Of a stretch of DNA of 64,000 nucleotides, positions 36,910-46,233 are shown piece after piece. The notes beneath the pieces were generated by a model. The model saw only the letters and a list, made by a program, of their open reading frames with translations. It was not told where the DNA came from and searched no databases. The stretch spans positions 1-64,000 of the forward strand of contig NZ_NRQU01000002.1 of assembly GCF_004119495.1 (NCBI RefSeq), written 5' to 3'. Source of the stretch: Flavobacterium sp. YO12. Lineage in GTDB: Bacteria; Bacteroidota; Bacteroidia; Flavobacteriales; Flavobacteriaceae. Positions within the stretch are counted from its first letter, which is position 1, and every line of letters starts with the position of its first letter. A program made the position numbers and the translations under genes.

Positions 36910-37689
36910 TTGAATTTGAAACCCATTATTACCGATACACACACACACTTATATTCTGAAGAATTTGATCAGGATCGTGACGCAATGATTCAAAGAGCTA
37001 TCGATGCCGGAATTACTCGTTTTTTTATTCCCGCAATCGACGCCGCAGCGACACAGTCTATGTATGATTTAGAGCAAAATTATCCAGATAATATTTTCCT
37101 GATGATGGGTTTGCATCCAACGTATGTAAAAGATAACTATCTAGAAGAATTGGCGCATGTAGAAGCTGAATTGTCTAAACGAAAATTTTATGCCGTAGGC
37201 GAAATTGGAATCGATTTGTATTGGGATAAAACGCACTTAAAAGAGCAGCAAATTGCTTTTAAAAGACAAATTCAACTGGCAAAACAATACAAATTACCAA
37301 TCGTAATTCATTGCCGTGAAGCCTTTGATGAAATTTTTGAAGTTTTGGAAGAAGAAAAAGCAGCAGATTTATTCGGTATTTTTCATTGTTTCTCTGGAAC
37401 TTTAGAGCAGGCACATCAGGCAATATCTTATAATATGAAGTTAGGAATTGGAGGAGTTGTTACTTTTAAGAACGGAAAAATTGATCAGTTTTTAAATAAA
37501 ATCGATTTAAAACATATTGTTTTAGAAACAGATTCACCTTATTTAGCGCCAATTCCGTACAGAGGAAAAAGAAATGAGAGCAGTTATTTAGTAAATGTAA
37601 TTGCTAAACTTGCCGATATATACGACGTTTCTGAAGAAGAAATTGCCAACATTACAACACAAAATTCAAAAGCCGTTTTTGGTATTTAA
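36910..37689 (+). CDS. TatD family hydrolase
   Basis: A 259-residue metal-dependent hydrolase of the amidohydrolase/TatD family, related to 3'-5' DNA exonucleases. Metal-binding patterns are ITDTHTHLYSEEF at the start, HCREAFDE, FHCFSGT, and the final ETDSPYLAPIPYRGK. The start is a TTG, since the family begins 6-8 residues before THTHLY and no in-frame ATG is near. It is cytoplasmic. Confidence 0.93.
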   Translation: MNLKPIITDTHTHLYSEEFDQDRDAMIQRAIDAGITRFFIPAIDAAATQSMYDLEQNYPDNIFLMMGLHPTYVKDNYLEELAHVEAELSKRKFYAVGEIGIDLYWDKTHLKEQQIAFKRQIQLAKQYKLPIVIHCREAFDEIFEVLEEEKAADLFGIFHCFSGTLEQAHQAISYNMKLGIGGVVTFKNGKIDQFLNKIDLKHIVLETDSPYLAPIPYRGKRNESSYLVNVIAKLADIYDVSEEEIANITTQNSKAVFGI

Positions 37690-37753
37690 CCCACACCTTA
37701 CAATACTTTAATTTTTTTTTTGTTCATTTGCCCACTTAAACAGATAAATAATA

Positions 37754-38890
37754 ATGCAGAGATTTGATGCCATTCGACCGTTCTATGATTCCGAAATAAA
37801 TGAAGCACTTCATGGTGTAGTCAATCATCCGATGATGAAAGCTATGATGAATTTTACTTTTCCGGATGTGGAAGATGAGGTTTGGAAGGAACAGCTTAAG
37901 AAAACACATTCGATTCGTGATTTTCAATGCAACTTTATTTACAATACCATTCAAAAAGTTCTGGAAAGAAGTTCTGAAGGACTTACGACTTCGGGTTTTG
38001 AAAAATTAGAAAAAAATGAATCTTATTTGTTTGTCTCAAATCATAGAGATATTCTTTTAGATACAACATTGCTTAATGTTTGCTTATTTGAGCATGGTTT
38101 GGTTATGACCGCATCTGCAATTGGAGATAATTTAGTTAAAAAAGCATTTTTGTCAACCTTGGCAAAATTAAATAGAAACTTTTTGGTTTTAAGAGGTTTA
38201 ACGCCTCGTGAAATGTTGCAAAGTTCTAAATTATTATCAGAATATATTGGGCACTTACTGCTTCGCGAAAACCGTTCAGTTTGGATCGCACAGCGAGAAG
38301 GACGTACCAAAGACGGAAACGATGAGACAAATCCAGGAGTTTTAAAAATGATAGGAATGGGTTCTGATGAAGCCAATTTGATGGATTATTTTAAGAAATT
38401 AAAAATTGTTCCCGTTTCTATTTCATACGAATATGACCCAACAGATGTTTTGAAAATGCCGCAATTAATGGCAGAAGCAAACAATGAAGTTTATATTAAA
38501 GAAAAAAATGAAGATTTCATGACCATTTTAAGCGGTATCATGGGAACTAAAAAGAGAATACATATTTCTGTAGGCGATGTTTTGGATACTGAAATTGATC
38601 AGATCGTTGCAGAAAATGACAATGCAAATAAGCAAATTCAAGCTTTGGCTCAAGTTATAGACGATTCAGTATTGAAAAACTATAAACTATGGCCGACTAA
38701 TTTTATCGCTTACGATATTTTGAATAAAACCAATACATTTTCTCATTTATACAAAGACAGTGAAAAATCATTGTTTGAGCGTCGTTTAGAAATGCGTATT
38801 GGCAGCGATAATCCTGTTACTAGACAAGGTTTTCTTGCCATGTACGCCAATCCGGTTGTCAATAAATTAAAATATGGAGATGTCATCTAA
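37754..38890 (+). CDS. Glycerol-3-phosphate/1-acyl-glycerol-phosphate acyltransferase family protein
   Basis: A 378-residue PlsC/PlsB-like acyltransferase of phospholipid synthesis. Motif I reads SNHRDILLDTT, where the second Asp comes one residue later than the usual HX4D, as in some Bacteroidota members. Motif III reads WIAQREGRTKDG (EGRT). The C-terminal ~100 residues are charged and of unknown function. It overlaps the asparaginase gene by 17 bp, so the two share a transcript. Confidence 0.85.
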   Translation: MQRFDAIRPFYDSEINEALHGVVNHPMMKAMMNFTFPDVEDEVWKEQLKKTHSIRDFQCNFIYNTIQKVLERSSEGLTTSGFEKLEKNESYLFVSNHRDILLDTTLLNVCLFEHGLVMTASAIGDNLVKKAFLSTLAKLNRNFLVLRGLTPREMLQSSKLLSEYIGHLLLRENRSVWIAQREGRTKDGNDETNPGVLKMIGMGSDEANLMDYFKKLKIVPVSISYEYDPTDVLKMPQLMAEANNEVYIKEKNEDFMTILSGIMGTKKRIHISVGDVLDTEIDQIVAENDNANKQIQALAQVIDDSVLKNYKLWPTNFIAYDILNKTNTFSHLYKDSEKSLFERRLEMRIGSDNPVTRQGFLAMYANPVVNKLKYGDVI

Positions 38891-39908
38891 GGCTAAAATA
38901 CTTCTGATTTATACCGGCGGAACCATCGGTATGAGCAAAGACTTTGAAACAGGAGCGCTTAAAGCCTTTAACTTTGGAAAGTTATTGCAAAAGATTCCTG
39001 AAATCAAACAATTAGATTGTGAAATCGAAACGGTTTCTTTTGAAAATCCGATAGATTCCTCTAATATGAATCCTGCTGAATGGACAAAAATTGCAGAAAT
39101 CATAGAAGAAAATTATGCTTCTTATGACGGATTTGTGGTTCTTCACGGTTCAGATACCATGTCATATTCAGCCTCGGCATTGAGTTTTATGCTCGAGAAT
39201 TTAGCAAAACCAGTTGTATTTACTGGTTCTCAATTGCCAATTGGAGATTTGAGAACGGATGCTAAAGAAAACCTGATTACGGCAATTCAAATCGCCTCGC
39301 TTCTAGAAAACGGAAAACCTGTTATTACAGAAGTGTGCCTATATTTTGAATATAAATTATACAGAGGAAATCGCACCTCAAAAGTAAATGCAGAACATTT
39401 TAGAGCTTTTACAGCACCAAATTACCCTGAATTGGTAGAGTCTGGAGTACATTTAAAATTAAACTCACATTTATTTCTTCCTGTAAATAAAAATGCAGAT
39501 TTGATTGTTCACAAGAACTTAGACAATCATGTAGCGATCATAAAAATGTTTCCTGGAATGAGCGAAACTGTTTTGGCTTCGATCTTAGCAACTCCAGGTT
39601 TACGCGGAATTGTACTCGAAACTTACGGCTCAGGAAATGCTCCAACCGAAGATTGGTTTTTAAATTTAATTGAAAAAGCGATTACATCTGGAATGCACAT
39701 TGTAAATGTAACACAATGTTCTGGCGGAAGTGTAAATATGGGACAGTACGAAACGAGTACAGCTTTAAAATCGCTTGGAGTTATTTCGGGAAAAGATATT
39801 ACAACAGAAGCTGCAATAACAAAACTAATGTATTTGTTAGGTCATAATATTCCTCAAAACGAATTTAAAAATATCTTCGAAACGGCATTGCGAGGGGAAA
39901 TTTCTTAA
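38874..39908 (+). CDS. ansA: Type I L-asparaginase
   Basis: A 344-residue cytoplasmic enzyme hydrolysing asparagine to aspartate and ammonia. The N-terminal active-site Thr is in YTGGTIGMSKD, and the second motif HGSDTMSYSASALSFML carries Thr and Asp of the active site. It lacks a signal peptide, as in type I enzymes. An ATG six bases downstream would also work. It overlaps the acyltransferase gene by 17 bp and is followed by a hairpin terminator. Confidence 0.95.
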   Translation: MEMSSKAKILLIYTGGTIGMSKDFETGALKAFNFGKLLQKIPEIKQLDCEIETVSFENPIDSSNMNPAEWTKIAEIIEENYASYDGFVVLHGSDTMSYSASALSFMLENLAKPVVFTGSQLPIGDLRTDAKENLITAIQIASLLENGKPVITEVCLYFEYKLYRGNRTSKVNAEHFRAFTAPNYPELVESGVHLKLNSHLFLPVNKNADLIVHKNLDNHVAIIKMFPGMSETVLASILATPGLRGIVLETYGSGNAPTEDWFLNLIEKAITSGMHIVNVTQCSGGSVNMGQYETSTALKSLGVISGKDITTEAAITKLMYLLGHNIPQNEFKNIFETALRGEIS

Positions 39909-39925
39909 ATTAAAATACCATATTT

Positions 39926-39969
39926 AAAATCCCAAATTCTAAAAATTAAAAGTTAGAATTTGGGATTTT
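39926..39969 (+). terminator. Terminator of the acyltransferase-asparaginase pair
   Basis: A 17-bp stem (39926-39942 with 39953-39969) containing AATCCCAAATTCT and its complement, with T on the 3' side. Confidence 0.8.
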
Positions 39970-39993
39970 TTTATTGCCTTTTCTTAATTAGTT

Positions 39994-40341
39994 TGTCATT
40001 TCGAGGAACGAGAAATCACACTCGTGAATCGACAAAGATTGGTTCTTTCGCATGAGGAATTCCTAGTGTGATTTCTCGTTCCTCGAAATGACAATTTTGT
40101 GGTTACTTTGTCTTCAACGGATTAAAATCCGTTGCTGCAAAATGAATCATTCCTTCGGAATTTCATTAAAAGTTCCATAGGAACAAAATGTATTGTAGGG
40201 ATGGATTTTAATCCATCTTTGCGGTTAGAATTGCCAATTTTGTCATTTCGACGTAAGGAGAAATCTTTGTAAGTAACTCCGCAACGAAAATCTAATCTTT
40301 GTCGAGCTTCTTGTGGAGATTTCTCGTTCCTCGAAATGACA
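39994..40341. repeat. Repeat island between asparaginase and MFS genes
   Basis: The 453-bp gap holds no gene. A perfect 28-bp inverted repeat (39994-40021 with 40066-40093; core GAGGAACGAGAAAT) has a 44-bp loop. A second imperfect inverted copy lies at 40241-40341. Between them are shorter palindromes of the type GGATTAAAATCC and GGATTTTAATCC. These look like dispersed, non-coding REP-like elements. Confidence 0.75.
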
Positions 40342-40361
40342 AGATTGTCTAAAATTGGAAT

Positions 40362-41603
40362 TTAAAATTTGGAATTTCGATAATCAACAGGACAAGTTTC
40401 TAAATCTTCAGAAGGTTTATGTTTTTTGTAATACACATAAACAATTACAGAAAGAATACTGATTATACCCTGAATGGCAACCGTATTTCGAGTTCCGATA
40501 ATGTGCGAAACATACCCAATTATCAAACTTCCAACAGGAATCATTCCCTGATAAGCCATTAAATAATAACTGATACTTCTCGAACGCATATTAACGACAC
40601 TTTGCGTTTGAATGTAAATGTTTATAGATGAGGTTTGTGCCATCATACCTACGCCGCTCAATGCCATACAAATTAAGGCGATAGTTAAACTATTTGAGTA
40701 AGCGAGTATGATAATACTGAAACCTAATAATAAGCTCGCAGCGATCATTATTTTGCTCATATTGTCTGATTTTTTCAAATTAGCGAGATAAATTGCTGAT
40801 ATGATGGAGCCAATTCCGGCAGCACTTTCAAACCAACTGAAAGTTTGTGCATTACCGCTAAAAATATCTTTAGCAAAAACCGGCATCAAAGTATTAAAAG
40901 AAATTACAAATAAACTGCTGCAGGTTAACATTAAAAGCATTTTTGCCATTTCAGCTTCTTTTTTGATATAATCAAAACCTTCAATAAAATCTTCGAGCAT
41001 TTTAAATTTATCAACTGCTTTAATATGCGGCGTGATTTTCATCATCAATAAAGATATTAAAACAGGAATATAGCTTAGAAAATTTCCAATAAAACAAATA
41101 TCCTCACCATAATTATGCAGTATAATTCCAGCTAAAGCAGGTCCCGCAATTCGGGCAAAATTATTTAAGGTGGAGTTTAAGGCAACAGCATTGGGCAGAT
41201 CTTCTTTGTTGTCGACAATATCAATCATCATAGTTTGTCTGCAAGTCATATCAAAAGCATTGATAATTCCTTGAAAAAGACTTAATGCCAAAATAAAATT
41301 GATGTTGTAAATTTTTAAGTAAATCAACAAAGCCAGAGCTCCAGCTTGAAGCATTGCTAAAGACTGCAATAAAATCATGGCTTTATGTCTGTCGTATCTG
41401 CCAATAATACTTCCTGCCAAAGGCGCTAAAAACAAAGACGGAATCATGCTTAAAAAAGTGGCCAAACCCAACAAAAATACAGATCCGGTAATGCTGTAAA
41501 CCATCCAGCTTACTGCTGTTTTTTGAAGCCAAGTCCCAATAACAGAAACGGATTGTCCGTAAAAGAATAACTTGAAGTTTCTTGATTTTAACGCTTTAAA
41601 CAT
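40362..41603 (-). CDS. MFS transporter (EntS-like)
   Basis: A 413-residue inner-membrane transporter with 12 hydrophobic helices and the MFS motif A region (AGSIIGRYDRHKAMILLQS, R-Y-D-R-x-x) after helix 2. The N-terminus FFYGQSVSVIGTWLQKTAVSWMVY matches EntS/MDR-type exporters. It is divergent from a LysR regulator, which probably controls it through a 24-bp palindrome between them. The substrate is not known. Confidence 0.9.
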   Translation of the reverse strand: MFKALKSRNFKLFFYGQSVSVIGTWLQKTAVSWMVYSITGSVFLLGLATFLSMIPSLFLAPLAGSIIGRYDRHKAMILLQSLAMLQAGALALLIYLKIYNINFILALSLFQGIINAFDMTCRQTMMIDIVDNKEDLPNAVALNSTLNNFARIAGPALAGIILHNYGEDICFIGNFLSYIPVLISLLMMKITPHIKAVDKFKMLEDFIEGFDYIKKEAEMAKMLLMLTCSSLFVISFNTLMPVFAKDIFSGNAQTFSWFESAAGIGSIISAIYLANLKKSDNMSKIMIAASLLLGFSIIILAYSNSLTIALICMALSGVGMMAQTSSINIYIQTQSVVNMRSRSISYYLMAYQGMIPVGSLIIGYVSHIIGTRNTVAIQGIISILSVIVYVYYKKHKPSEDLETCPVDYRNSKF

Positions 41604-41661
41604 AACCTGAAATATTTTTTTACAAAGTTCGGGATTATGATTTCATTAGAAAAATTAATAA

Positions 41662-41685
41662 TTTTACTCATTATGAGTAGTAAAA
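41662..41685. promoter_or_regulatory. Candidate LysR operator between MFS and lysR genes
   Basis: A 24-bp imperfect palindrome: TTTTACT (41662-41668) with AGTAAAA (41679-41685) around a perfect 13-bp inner palindrome ACTCATTATGAGT (41666-41678). It lies in the divergent gap 10 bp before the LysR start. It fits a LysR T-N11-A type site, but binding is inferred. Confidence 0.55.
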
Positions 41686-41694
41686 CTTATCAAT

Positions 41695-42564
41695 ATGGAA
41701 ATTTATCAACTCGAATATTTTATTAAAACGGCTGAGGTGTTGCATTTTACAAAAGCCGCTGAGTTGTGTTTTGTAACACAATCCGGGCTTTCGCAGCAAA
41801 TAAAAAAGCTGGAAGAGGAACTGGGAATGCCTTTATTTAAAAGGATTGGAAAAAAAGTACAGCTTACAGAAGCCGGTTCTGTTTTTTTAATTCATGCTAG
41901 AAAAGTGGTCGAAAATGTCGAAAACGGAAAACAGGCAATTGAAGATTTAAACGAAATGATTGGCGGTGAACTCCGATTAGGGGTAACATATATTTTTGGA
42001 CTTTTGATTTTACCTGTTATAAATGCTTTTGCAAAAACGTACCAAAATTTGAAAATTGTAGTTGAATACGGTACAACAGAAGCTTTAGAACAAAAGTTGA
42101 TCACGAACGAATTAGATTTGGTTTTGGTTATTTCATCGCATGAGATCGAACTTCCAATTCAGAAAGTGCCATTGTTTACTTCAAATATGGTTATGGCGGT
42201 TTCTAAGTCACATTCTTTAGCTTCTTTAGATAAAATACCGTTTAAGAAAATTGAAGATGTCCCGCTTATTTTACCCGGAAAAGGATCTAATTCAAGAGAA
42301 TATGTCGAAGTGTTGTTTAAAAAATACAATATGAAGCCGAAAATCTCGATAGAATTAAATTCAATTCATGCTTTATTGCAAATGGTAGAGAATAGTGATT
42401 GGGCGACAATTGTAGCCGAAAAAGCACTAAAAGGCTGGGATAATCTAAGAGCTATTCAGATTACAGGAGTTGTGACCAAGCGAGAATCGTATATGTTAAC
42501 CATTGGAGGTTACCAGAAAAAAGCAGTAAAATTATTTATGGAAGAGTTTAGAAAAAGCATTTAA
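41695..42564 (+). CDS. LysR family transcriptional regulator
   Basis: A 289-residue regulator with the N-terminal winged helix-turn-helix (LEYFIKTAEVLHFTKAAELC, FVTQSGLSQQIKKLEEELGM) and a C-terminal substrate-binding domain (LGVTYIFGLLILPVINAF). It is divergent from the MFS gene (91 bp) and likely controls it and itself. The ligand is unknown. Confidence 0.93.
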   Translation: MEIYQLEYFIKTAEVLHFTKAAELCFVTQSGLSQQIKKLEEELGMPLFKRIGKKVQLTEAGSVFLIHARKVVENVENGKQAIEDLNEMIGGELRLGVTYIFGLLILPVINAFAKTYQNLKIVVEYGTTEALEQKLITNELDLVLVISSHEIELPIQKVPLFTSNMVMAVSKSHSLASLDKIPFKKIEDVPLILPGKGSNSREYVEVLFKKYNMKPKISIELNSIHALLQMVENSDWATIVAEKALKGWDNLRAIQITGVVTKRESYMLTIGGYQKKAVKLFMEEFRKSI

Positions 42565-42624
42565 ACTAATCTTGAGTTTTACTTTTGAAACTCGATTTTT
42601 TTTGTGTTCTTTGCAGACCAAAAT

Positions 42625-42711
42625 AGAAAGGTGTCCGAGTGGTTTAAGGAGCTAGCCTGGAAAGCTAGTATATGGGTAACTGTATCGAGGGTTCGAATCC
42701 CTTCCTTTCTG
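42625..42711 (+). tRNA. tRNA-Ser (anticodon GGA)
   Basis: An 87-nt type II tRNA. The 7-bp acceptor stem pairs AGAAAGG (42625-42631) with CCTTTCT (42704-42710), with a G discriminator at 42711. The D arm, an anticodon stem-loop CTAGC-CTGGAAA-GCTAG reading GGA, a long variable arm as expected for serine, and a T arm with GGTTCGAATCC are all present. It is followed by a strong hairpin at 42722-42752. Confidence 0.95.
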
Positions 42712-42721
42712 CAGAATTAGA

Positions 42722-42752
42722 AAACCCTTGTGAAAGAATTTCACAAGGGTTT
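42722..42752 (+). terminator. Terminator after tRNA-Ser
   Basis: A perfect 14-bp stem (42722-42735 with 42739-42752), a GAA loop and a T run. It also lies just past the end of the convergent acetyltransferase gene. Confidence 0.85.
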
Positions 42753-42768
42753 ATTTTTTTGATAGAAC

Positions 42769-43275
42769 CTAAAGTTTAATCTCAAACAAACTAAAAGAAC
42801 CTTCTTTATAATGTTCTGGTAATTCGCTTGTCCATTCGATAGTGCTTATTCCTTTGTAGGTGAAACCGCAGCTGGTGTAATATTTATTTATCCTTTCGTT
42901 GCCGCTGTGTGTATCAAGTCTAATGTATTCTTTACCATTTTCTTTGGCATATTCCTTAGTCCAATCAATGATTTTTTTAACGTACAATTGCCCTCTAAAC
43001 TTTGGGTTTGTAGCAATACGATGCAAATAAACTGCAGGATCTGCACTGGCTTCTTTCCAGATAATTAAATCATCAAAAGTAAGTACAAATGTACAAGCAA
43101 CTTCGTCTCCTTCTTTGATTATAAAATGACGATTTTCGGCAATTTCTTTTTCTATTAATGTTCTTTCAAAACCTCTCCAGCTTTTATTATTTACTGTTTT
43201 CTGGTAAGATGTAGCTTCATTGTAAATATCGAAAACAGCATCGATATCTTTATTTGTAGTTTTAAAAAATTCCAT
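42769..43275 (-). CDS. GNAT family N-acetyltransferase
   Basis: A 168-residue GNAT enzyme that transfers acetyl from acetyl-CoA. The acetyl-CoA loop lies around LHRIATNPKFRGQLYVKKII, with the R-G-x-x-x-x-x pattern, and is followed by EYIRLDTHSGNERINKYYTS. The start at ATG 43275 (MEFFKTTN) is chosen. A TTG 60 bp upstream would add a segment that does not look like the family. It lies downstream of the nitrilase gene on the same strand. The substrate is unknown. Confidence 0.85.
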   Translation of the reverse strand: MEFFKTTNKDIDAVFDIYNEATSYQKTVNNKSWRGFERTLIEKEIAENRHFIIKEGDEVACTFVLTFDDLIIWKEASADPAVYLHRIATNPKFRGQLYVKKIIDWTKEYAKENGKEYIRLDTHSGNERINKYYTSCGFTYKGISTIEWTSELPEHYKEGSFSLFEIKL

Positions 43276-43348
43276 TATTGGGCTTTGTTCTGTAAATTTA
43301 TGAATCTTCAAAGGTAGATCTTTCAATTGCTTCAAGGATTCGAAATCT

Positions 43349-44314
43349 TTAATTTATGCTTTTTTTATCAGAGTTGAGCCAAACTACATTTTGCTCTGAG
43401 TTATGATCTTGACCAATAATATCTTTGTACAATTCTGGTCTTCTAGCTTTTATGTAACGATTTCCTCCTGCATGAATGCATTTTTCTGGAGTAAGCACCG
43501 CCGTTGCAAAAGAATCGTCAAAAGTGCGGCATTCTGCCAAAATATCTCCAAAAGGGTCTATAATCATCGAACAGCCGTTTTTTAGTTGGTCATCATCCAT
43601 GCCAATTGGGTTTGAAAATACAGCATAAATAGCATTGTCATAAGCTCTTGCAGGCAGCCATTTCATTAACCAATCTCGGCCTTTCATTCCGGCAAATTCT
43701 AAACGTAAAGAGGTTGGGTCAGCTTCGCGGTTTTTCCAAAGCTGCGGCGCTACAAAACCAGCGCCAGGTCGGGTAGAAGGAGTACACATCGTTACATGAG
43801 GCATAAAGATAATATCAGCGCCCAAAAGTTTTGTGGCGCGTACGTTTTCGATAATATTATTGTCGTAACAAATTAAAATACCACATTTCCAGCCTTCAAT
43901 TTCAAAAAGACAATATTGATCTCCTGCAGTTAAATAAGGATTTATAAATGGATGCAATTTTCGGTATTTCGCGACTAAACCATTTTTATCTACGCAGACA
44001 TAAGCTTTAAAGAGATCGTCGTTTTCGTCTTTTTCAAAGAGTCCCGCTAGAATTACAATGTTGTTGTTTTTGGCAATTTCAATTAATTTCAAAATGCTTT
44101 CTCCACTCGGAATCAGTTCTGCCAAGTCTAACATTTGTTCTTTTGATAAGCTTCTTGCAAATGTATATCCGGTTATAGAACATTCGTGAAACGAAATTAC
44201 GTCACAGCCTTCGGCAGATGCCTTTTGAGAAAGTTTTTCGATTACAGATAAGTTGTAGTTTTTGTCGCCGCTTTTGTTTTCGAATTGTGCTGTGGCTATT
44301 TTTAGATTTTTCAT
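43349..44314 (-). CDS. Nitrilase-family carbon-nitrogen hydrolase
   Basis: A 321-residue enzyme of the nitrilase superfamily that hydrolyses an amide or nitrile. The catalytic triad is visible: Glu in ISFHECSITGY, Lys in KYRKLHPF and Cys in GILICYDNNI. The start at 44314 (MKNLKIATAQFENKS) matches the family. It forms a group with the downstream GNAT gene and the upstream AraC regulator. The substrate is unknown; amide cleavage in nitrogen metabolism is one possibility. Confidence 0.92.
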   Translation of the reverse strand: MKNLKIATAQFENKSGDKNYNLSVIEKLSQKASAEGCDVISFHECSITGYTFARSLSKEQMLDLAELIPSGESILKLIEIAKNNNIVILAGLFEKDENDDLFKAYVCVDKNGLVAKYRKLHPFINPYLTAGDQYCLFEIEGWKCGILICYDNNIIENVRATKLLGADIIFMPHVTMCTPSTRPGAGFVAPQLWKNREADPTSLRLEFAGMKGRDWLMKWLPARAYDNAIYAVFSNPIGMDDDQLKNGCSMIIDPFGDILAECRTFDDSFATAVLTPEKCIHAGGNRYIKARRPELYKDIIGQDHNSEQNVVWLNSDKKSIN

Positions 44315-44383
44315 ATTGTGCACTATTAATTTTAGTCAAAAATAGCGACAGCAATATTTTAGAAATTGTACAAAACCGACATT

Positions 44384-45208
44384 TTAAAATGACAAAGGCG
44401 GGAATCTTTTTATAAGATTGTTGGTCAATTTTCCGCTGTTACATATGTATTCAGTTGGAGTTATTCCGGTATGTTTTTTAAACTCTTTTATTAAATGCGA
44501 TTGATCTGAAAATCCGGCATCGTAACAAATTGTTGTTAGGTTGGTTTCGTGTTTTTTGTCTTTTAACAGTTTTAGAAAATGATGTAATCTTACCACGTTA
44601 CCAAATTTCTTCGGATTTAACCCGACGCATTCTTTGAATTTTCTTTCAAGGTGTCTTTCCGTGTAACCCGTATACTCAATTAATTGTTTTAAAGTAAAAT
44701 GCCCTTTATTAGCAGTAATAAAGTTTAAAGAATGGTTTACTAATAACTGATTTGAAGCCGTTTTGTTGATGATTAACGATTTAAAAAAAGAATTAAGCAG
44801 TTCAGCCCTCATTTGATTGTTTTGTTGAAACAAGCTCTCCTGCAGCTTTGCAGCTTTTTTGCCAAAAACATCTTCGACAGGAATAATCGAGTCGTGAAAT
44901 TCATTGGCAGGAATTCCTAATAGTTGATGAATTCCGTTGGGCTGAAAAACAACAATTATCAACGTAATTTCATTTTCAGAATAAAGATCTTTATAACCGT
45001 TAAGTTGTCCATATAAAAAGGAAGTCGGCAGATAATCTTTGACGTCATATTTATTAATTCCAGAAATGAGTTTGCTTTTTACAGAAAATACAAGTCCGGT
45101 ATTTCCATCTGAAAATAAGCGAAATTTTTGCACAGCAGTTTCGGCATTATCTAAAAAAAGATAATGTTTAATGTAAGGAGAAAGCTCTTTTGATGGTGAA
45201 ACCTGCAT
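44384..45208 (-). CDS. AraC family transcriptional regulator
   Basis: A 274-residue regulator with an N-terminal ligand-sensing region (SPSKELSPYIKHYLFLDN) and a C-terminal AraC double helix-turn-helix (FTLKQLIEYTGYTERHLERKF, then TICYDAGFSDQSHLIKEFKK). The ATG at 45208 is preferred over an upstream TTG, because the family starts near this point. It lies 69 bp upstream of the nitrilase gene on the same strand, so it may control that pair. Confidence 0.88.
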   Translation of the reverse strand: MQVSPSKELSPYIKHYLFLDNAETAVQKFRLFSDGNTGLVFSVKSKLISGINKYDVKDYLPTSFLYGQLNGYKDLYSENEITLIIVVFQPNGIHQLLGIPANEFHDSIIPVEDVFGKKAAKLQESLFQQNNQMRAELLNSFFKSLIINKTASNQLLVNHSLNFITANKGHFTLKQLIEYTGYTERHLERKFKECVGLNPKKFGNVVRLHHFLKLLKDKKHETNLTTICYDAGFSDQSHLIKEFKKHTGITPTEYICNSGKLTNNLIKRFPPLSF

Positions 45209-45280
45209 AGTCTTATTTTTAATCTGCTTTGTCAAGACAGTTTAATTTCTTCAAACGATAATTGTTATAGTAGAAAACAA

Positions 45281-45328
45281 AATTCCAATAACTTATCTGT
45301 TGTTTAAACAGTTTTAGTTATTGGAATT
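45281..45328 (-). terminator. Terminator of the DUF3050 gene
   Basis: A 13-bp stem AATTCCAATAACT (45281-45293) and its complement (45316-45328), 36 bp downstream of the minus-strand DUF3050 stop. Confidence 0.7.
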
Positions 45329-45363
45329 TTTTAAAGAACAGTTACGTTAAATAACTTATTTTT

Positions 45364-46146
45364 TTAGACCATTTCAGTCTTCATCAGAATTTCTTCCTCA
45401 ATAGCGTTCCAAAGTCCAATTCGTTTTTCTAAAGCTAAGATTGAAACCTCTTCAACTTCTTTCCATTTTTGTGCGTCATCTTCACATAAATCTGTGATCA
45501 TCTGCATTGCCATTGGTCCGTGTTCGTCAGCATCAAGTTCTATATGACGTTCGAAATAATAAACAAGTTTGCTTAAATCAGTATCAGGAAAGTTTTTTTG
45601 AAAGTTTTTGAGGATTTCGGTAAACATACTCGGAATCAAATCTTCTCTTCCAAAAGTAAAAGCAGCAGCAATTTGATGCGGTTTTCCTTCTTCAATAACT
45701 CTAAAAGTAAAATCTAAGAAAGATTTTATTTCAGGATGAACAGAACTTTGTTTTATGGCAACAAAAATATTATGAAGCGAATTTACTTCATTCAAAAATT
45801 TAGTAATTTCAGTTGTATCTGCGCCACAGTCTTCCATAGCTTCAAGATACATTTCATAGTGACTTTGTCTTCTGCCGTCTATACTTAAGTCTGTTTCTTC
45901 CGCTAAAACAATTTCATTAATTAGATATCTTGTTTCAGGGTTTTTGGTAGCAAACCAAGGCGTTGTTGTACAAGTAAGTTTGGCTTGTAAAGCTTTTAAT
46001 AAAGACATAAAGTCCCATACAGCAAAAACATGATTTTCTAAGAAAGTATGCAGATCATCAATGCTGTGTATTTTGTTGTATAAAGAATGTTTTAAAAGCT
46101 GCTCTTTTTGAGGTTGAATGCTATTGTGTATAGTTTCAATATTCAT
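45364..46146 (-). CDS. DUF3050-family protein
   Basis: A 260-residue all-helical protein matching the DUF3050 family (IHSIDDLHTFLENHVFAVWDFMSLLK). Acidic residues and His such as HIELDADEHGPMAM, LAEETDLSIDG and AVWDF suggest a heme-oxygenase-like, metal-binding fold. This is inferred; the reaction is unknown. A single-gene unit with its own terminator. Confidence 0.85.
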   Translation of the reverse strand: MNIETIHNSIQPQKEQLLKHSLYNKIHSIDDLHTFLENHVFAVWDFMSLLKALQAKLTCTTTPWFATKNPETRYLINEIVLAEETDLSIDGRRQSHYEMYLEAMEDCGADTTEITKFLNEVNSLHNIFVAIKQSSVHPEIKSFLDFTFRVIEEGKPHQIAAAFTFGREDLIPSMFTEILKNFQKNFPDTDLSKLVYYFERHIELDADEHGPMAMQMITDLCEDDAQKWKEVEEVSILALEKRIGLWNAIEEEILMKTEMV

Positions 46147-46169
46147 GTACGAAAATTTTATACAAAGAT

Positions 46170-46200
46170 AAAAAGCTTCCTGGTAAGAAGAAGCCTTTTA
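46170..46200 (-). terminator. Probable terminator of the acyl-CoA dehydrogenase gene
   Basis: A short stem AAGCTTC with GAAGCCT (one mismatch) lies between the ACAD stop and the DUF3050 start. Moderate support. Confidence 0.5.
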
Positions 46201-46233
46201 AATTGATTTTGTGTATAATTTAATAGTTGTTTA

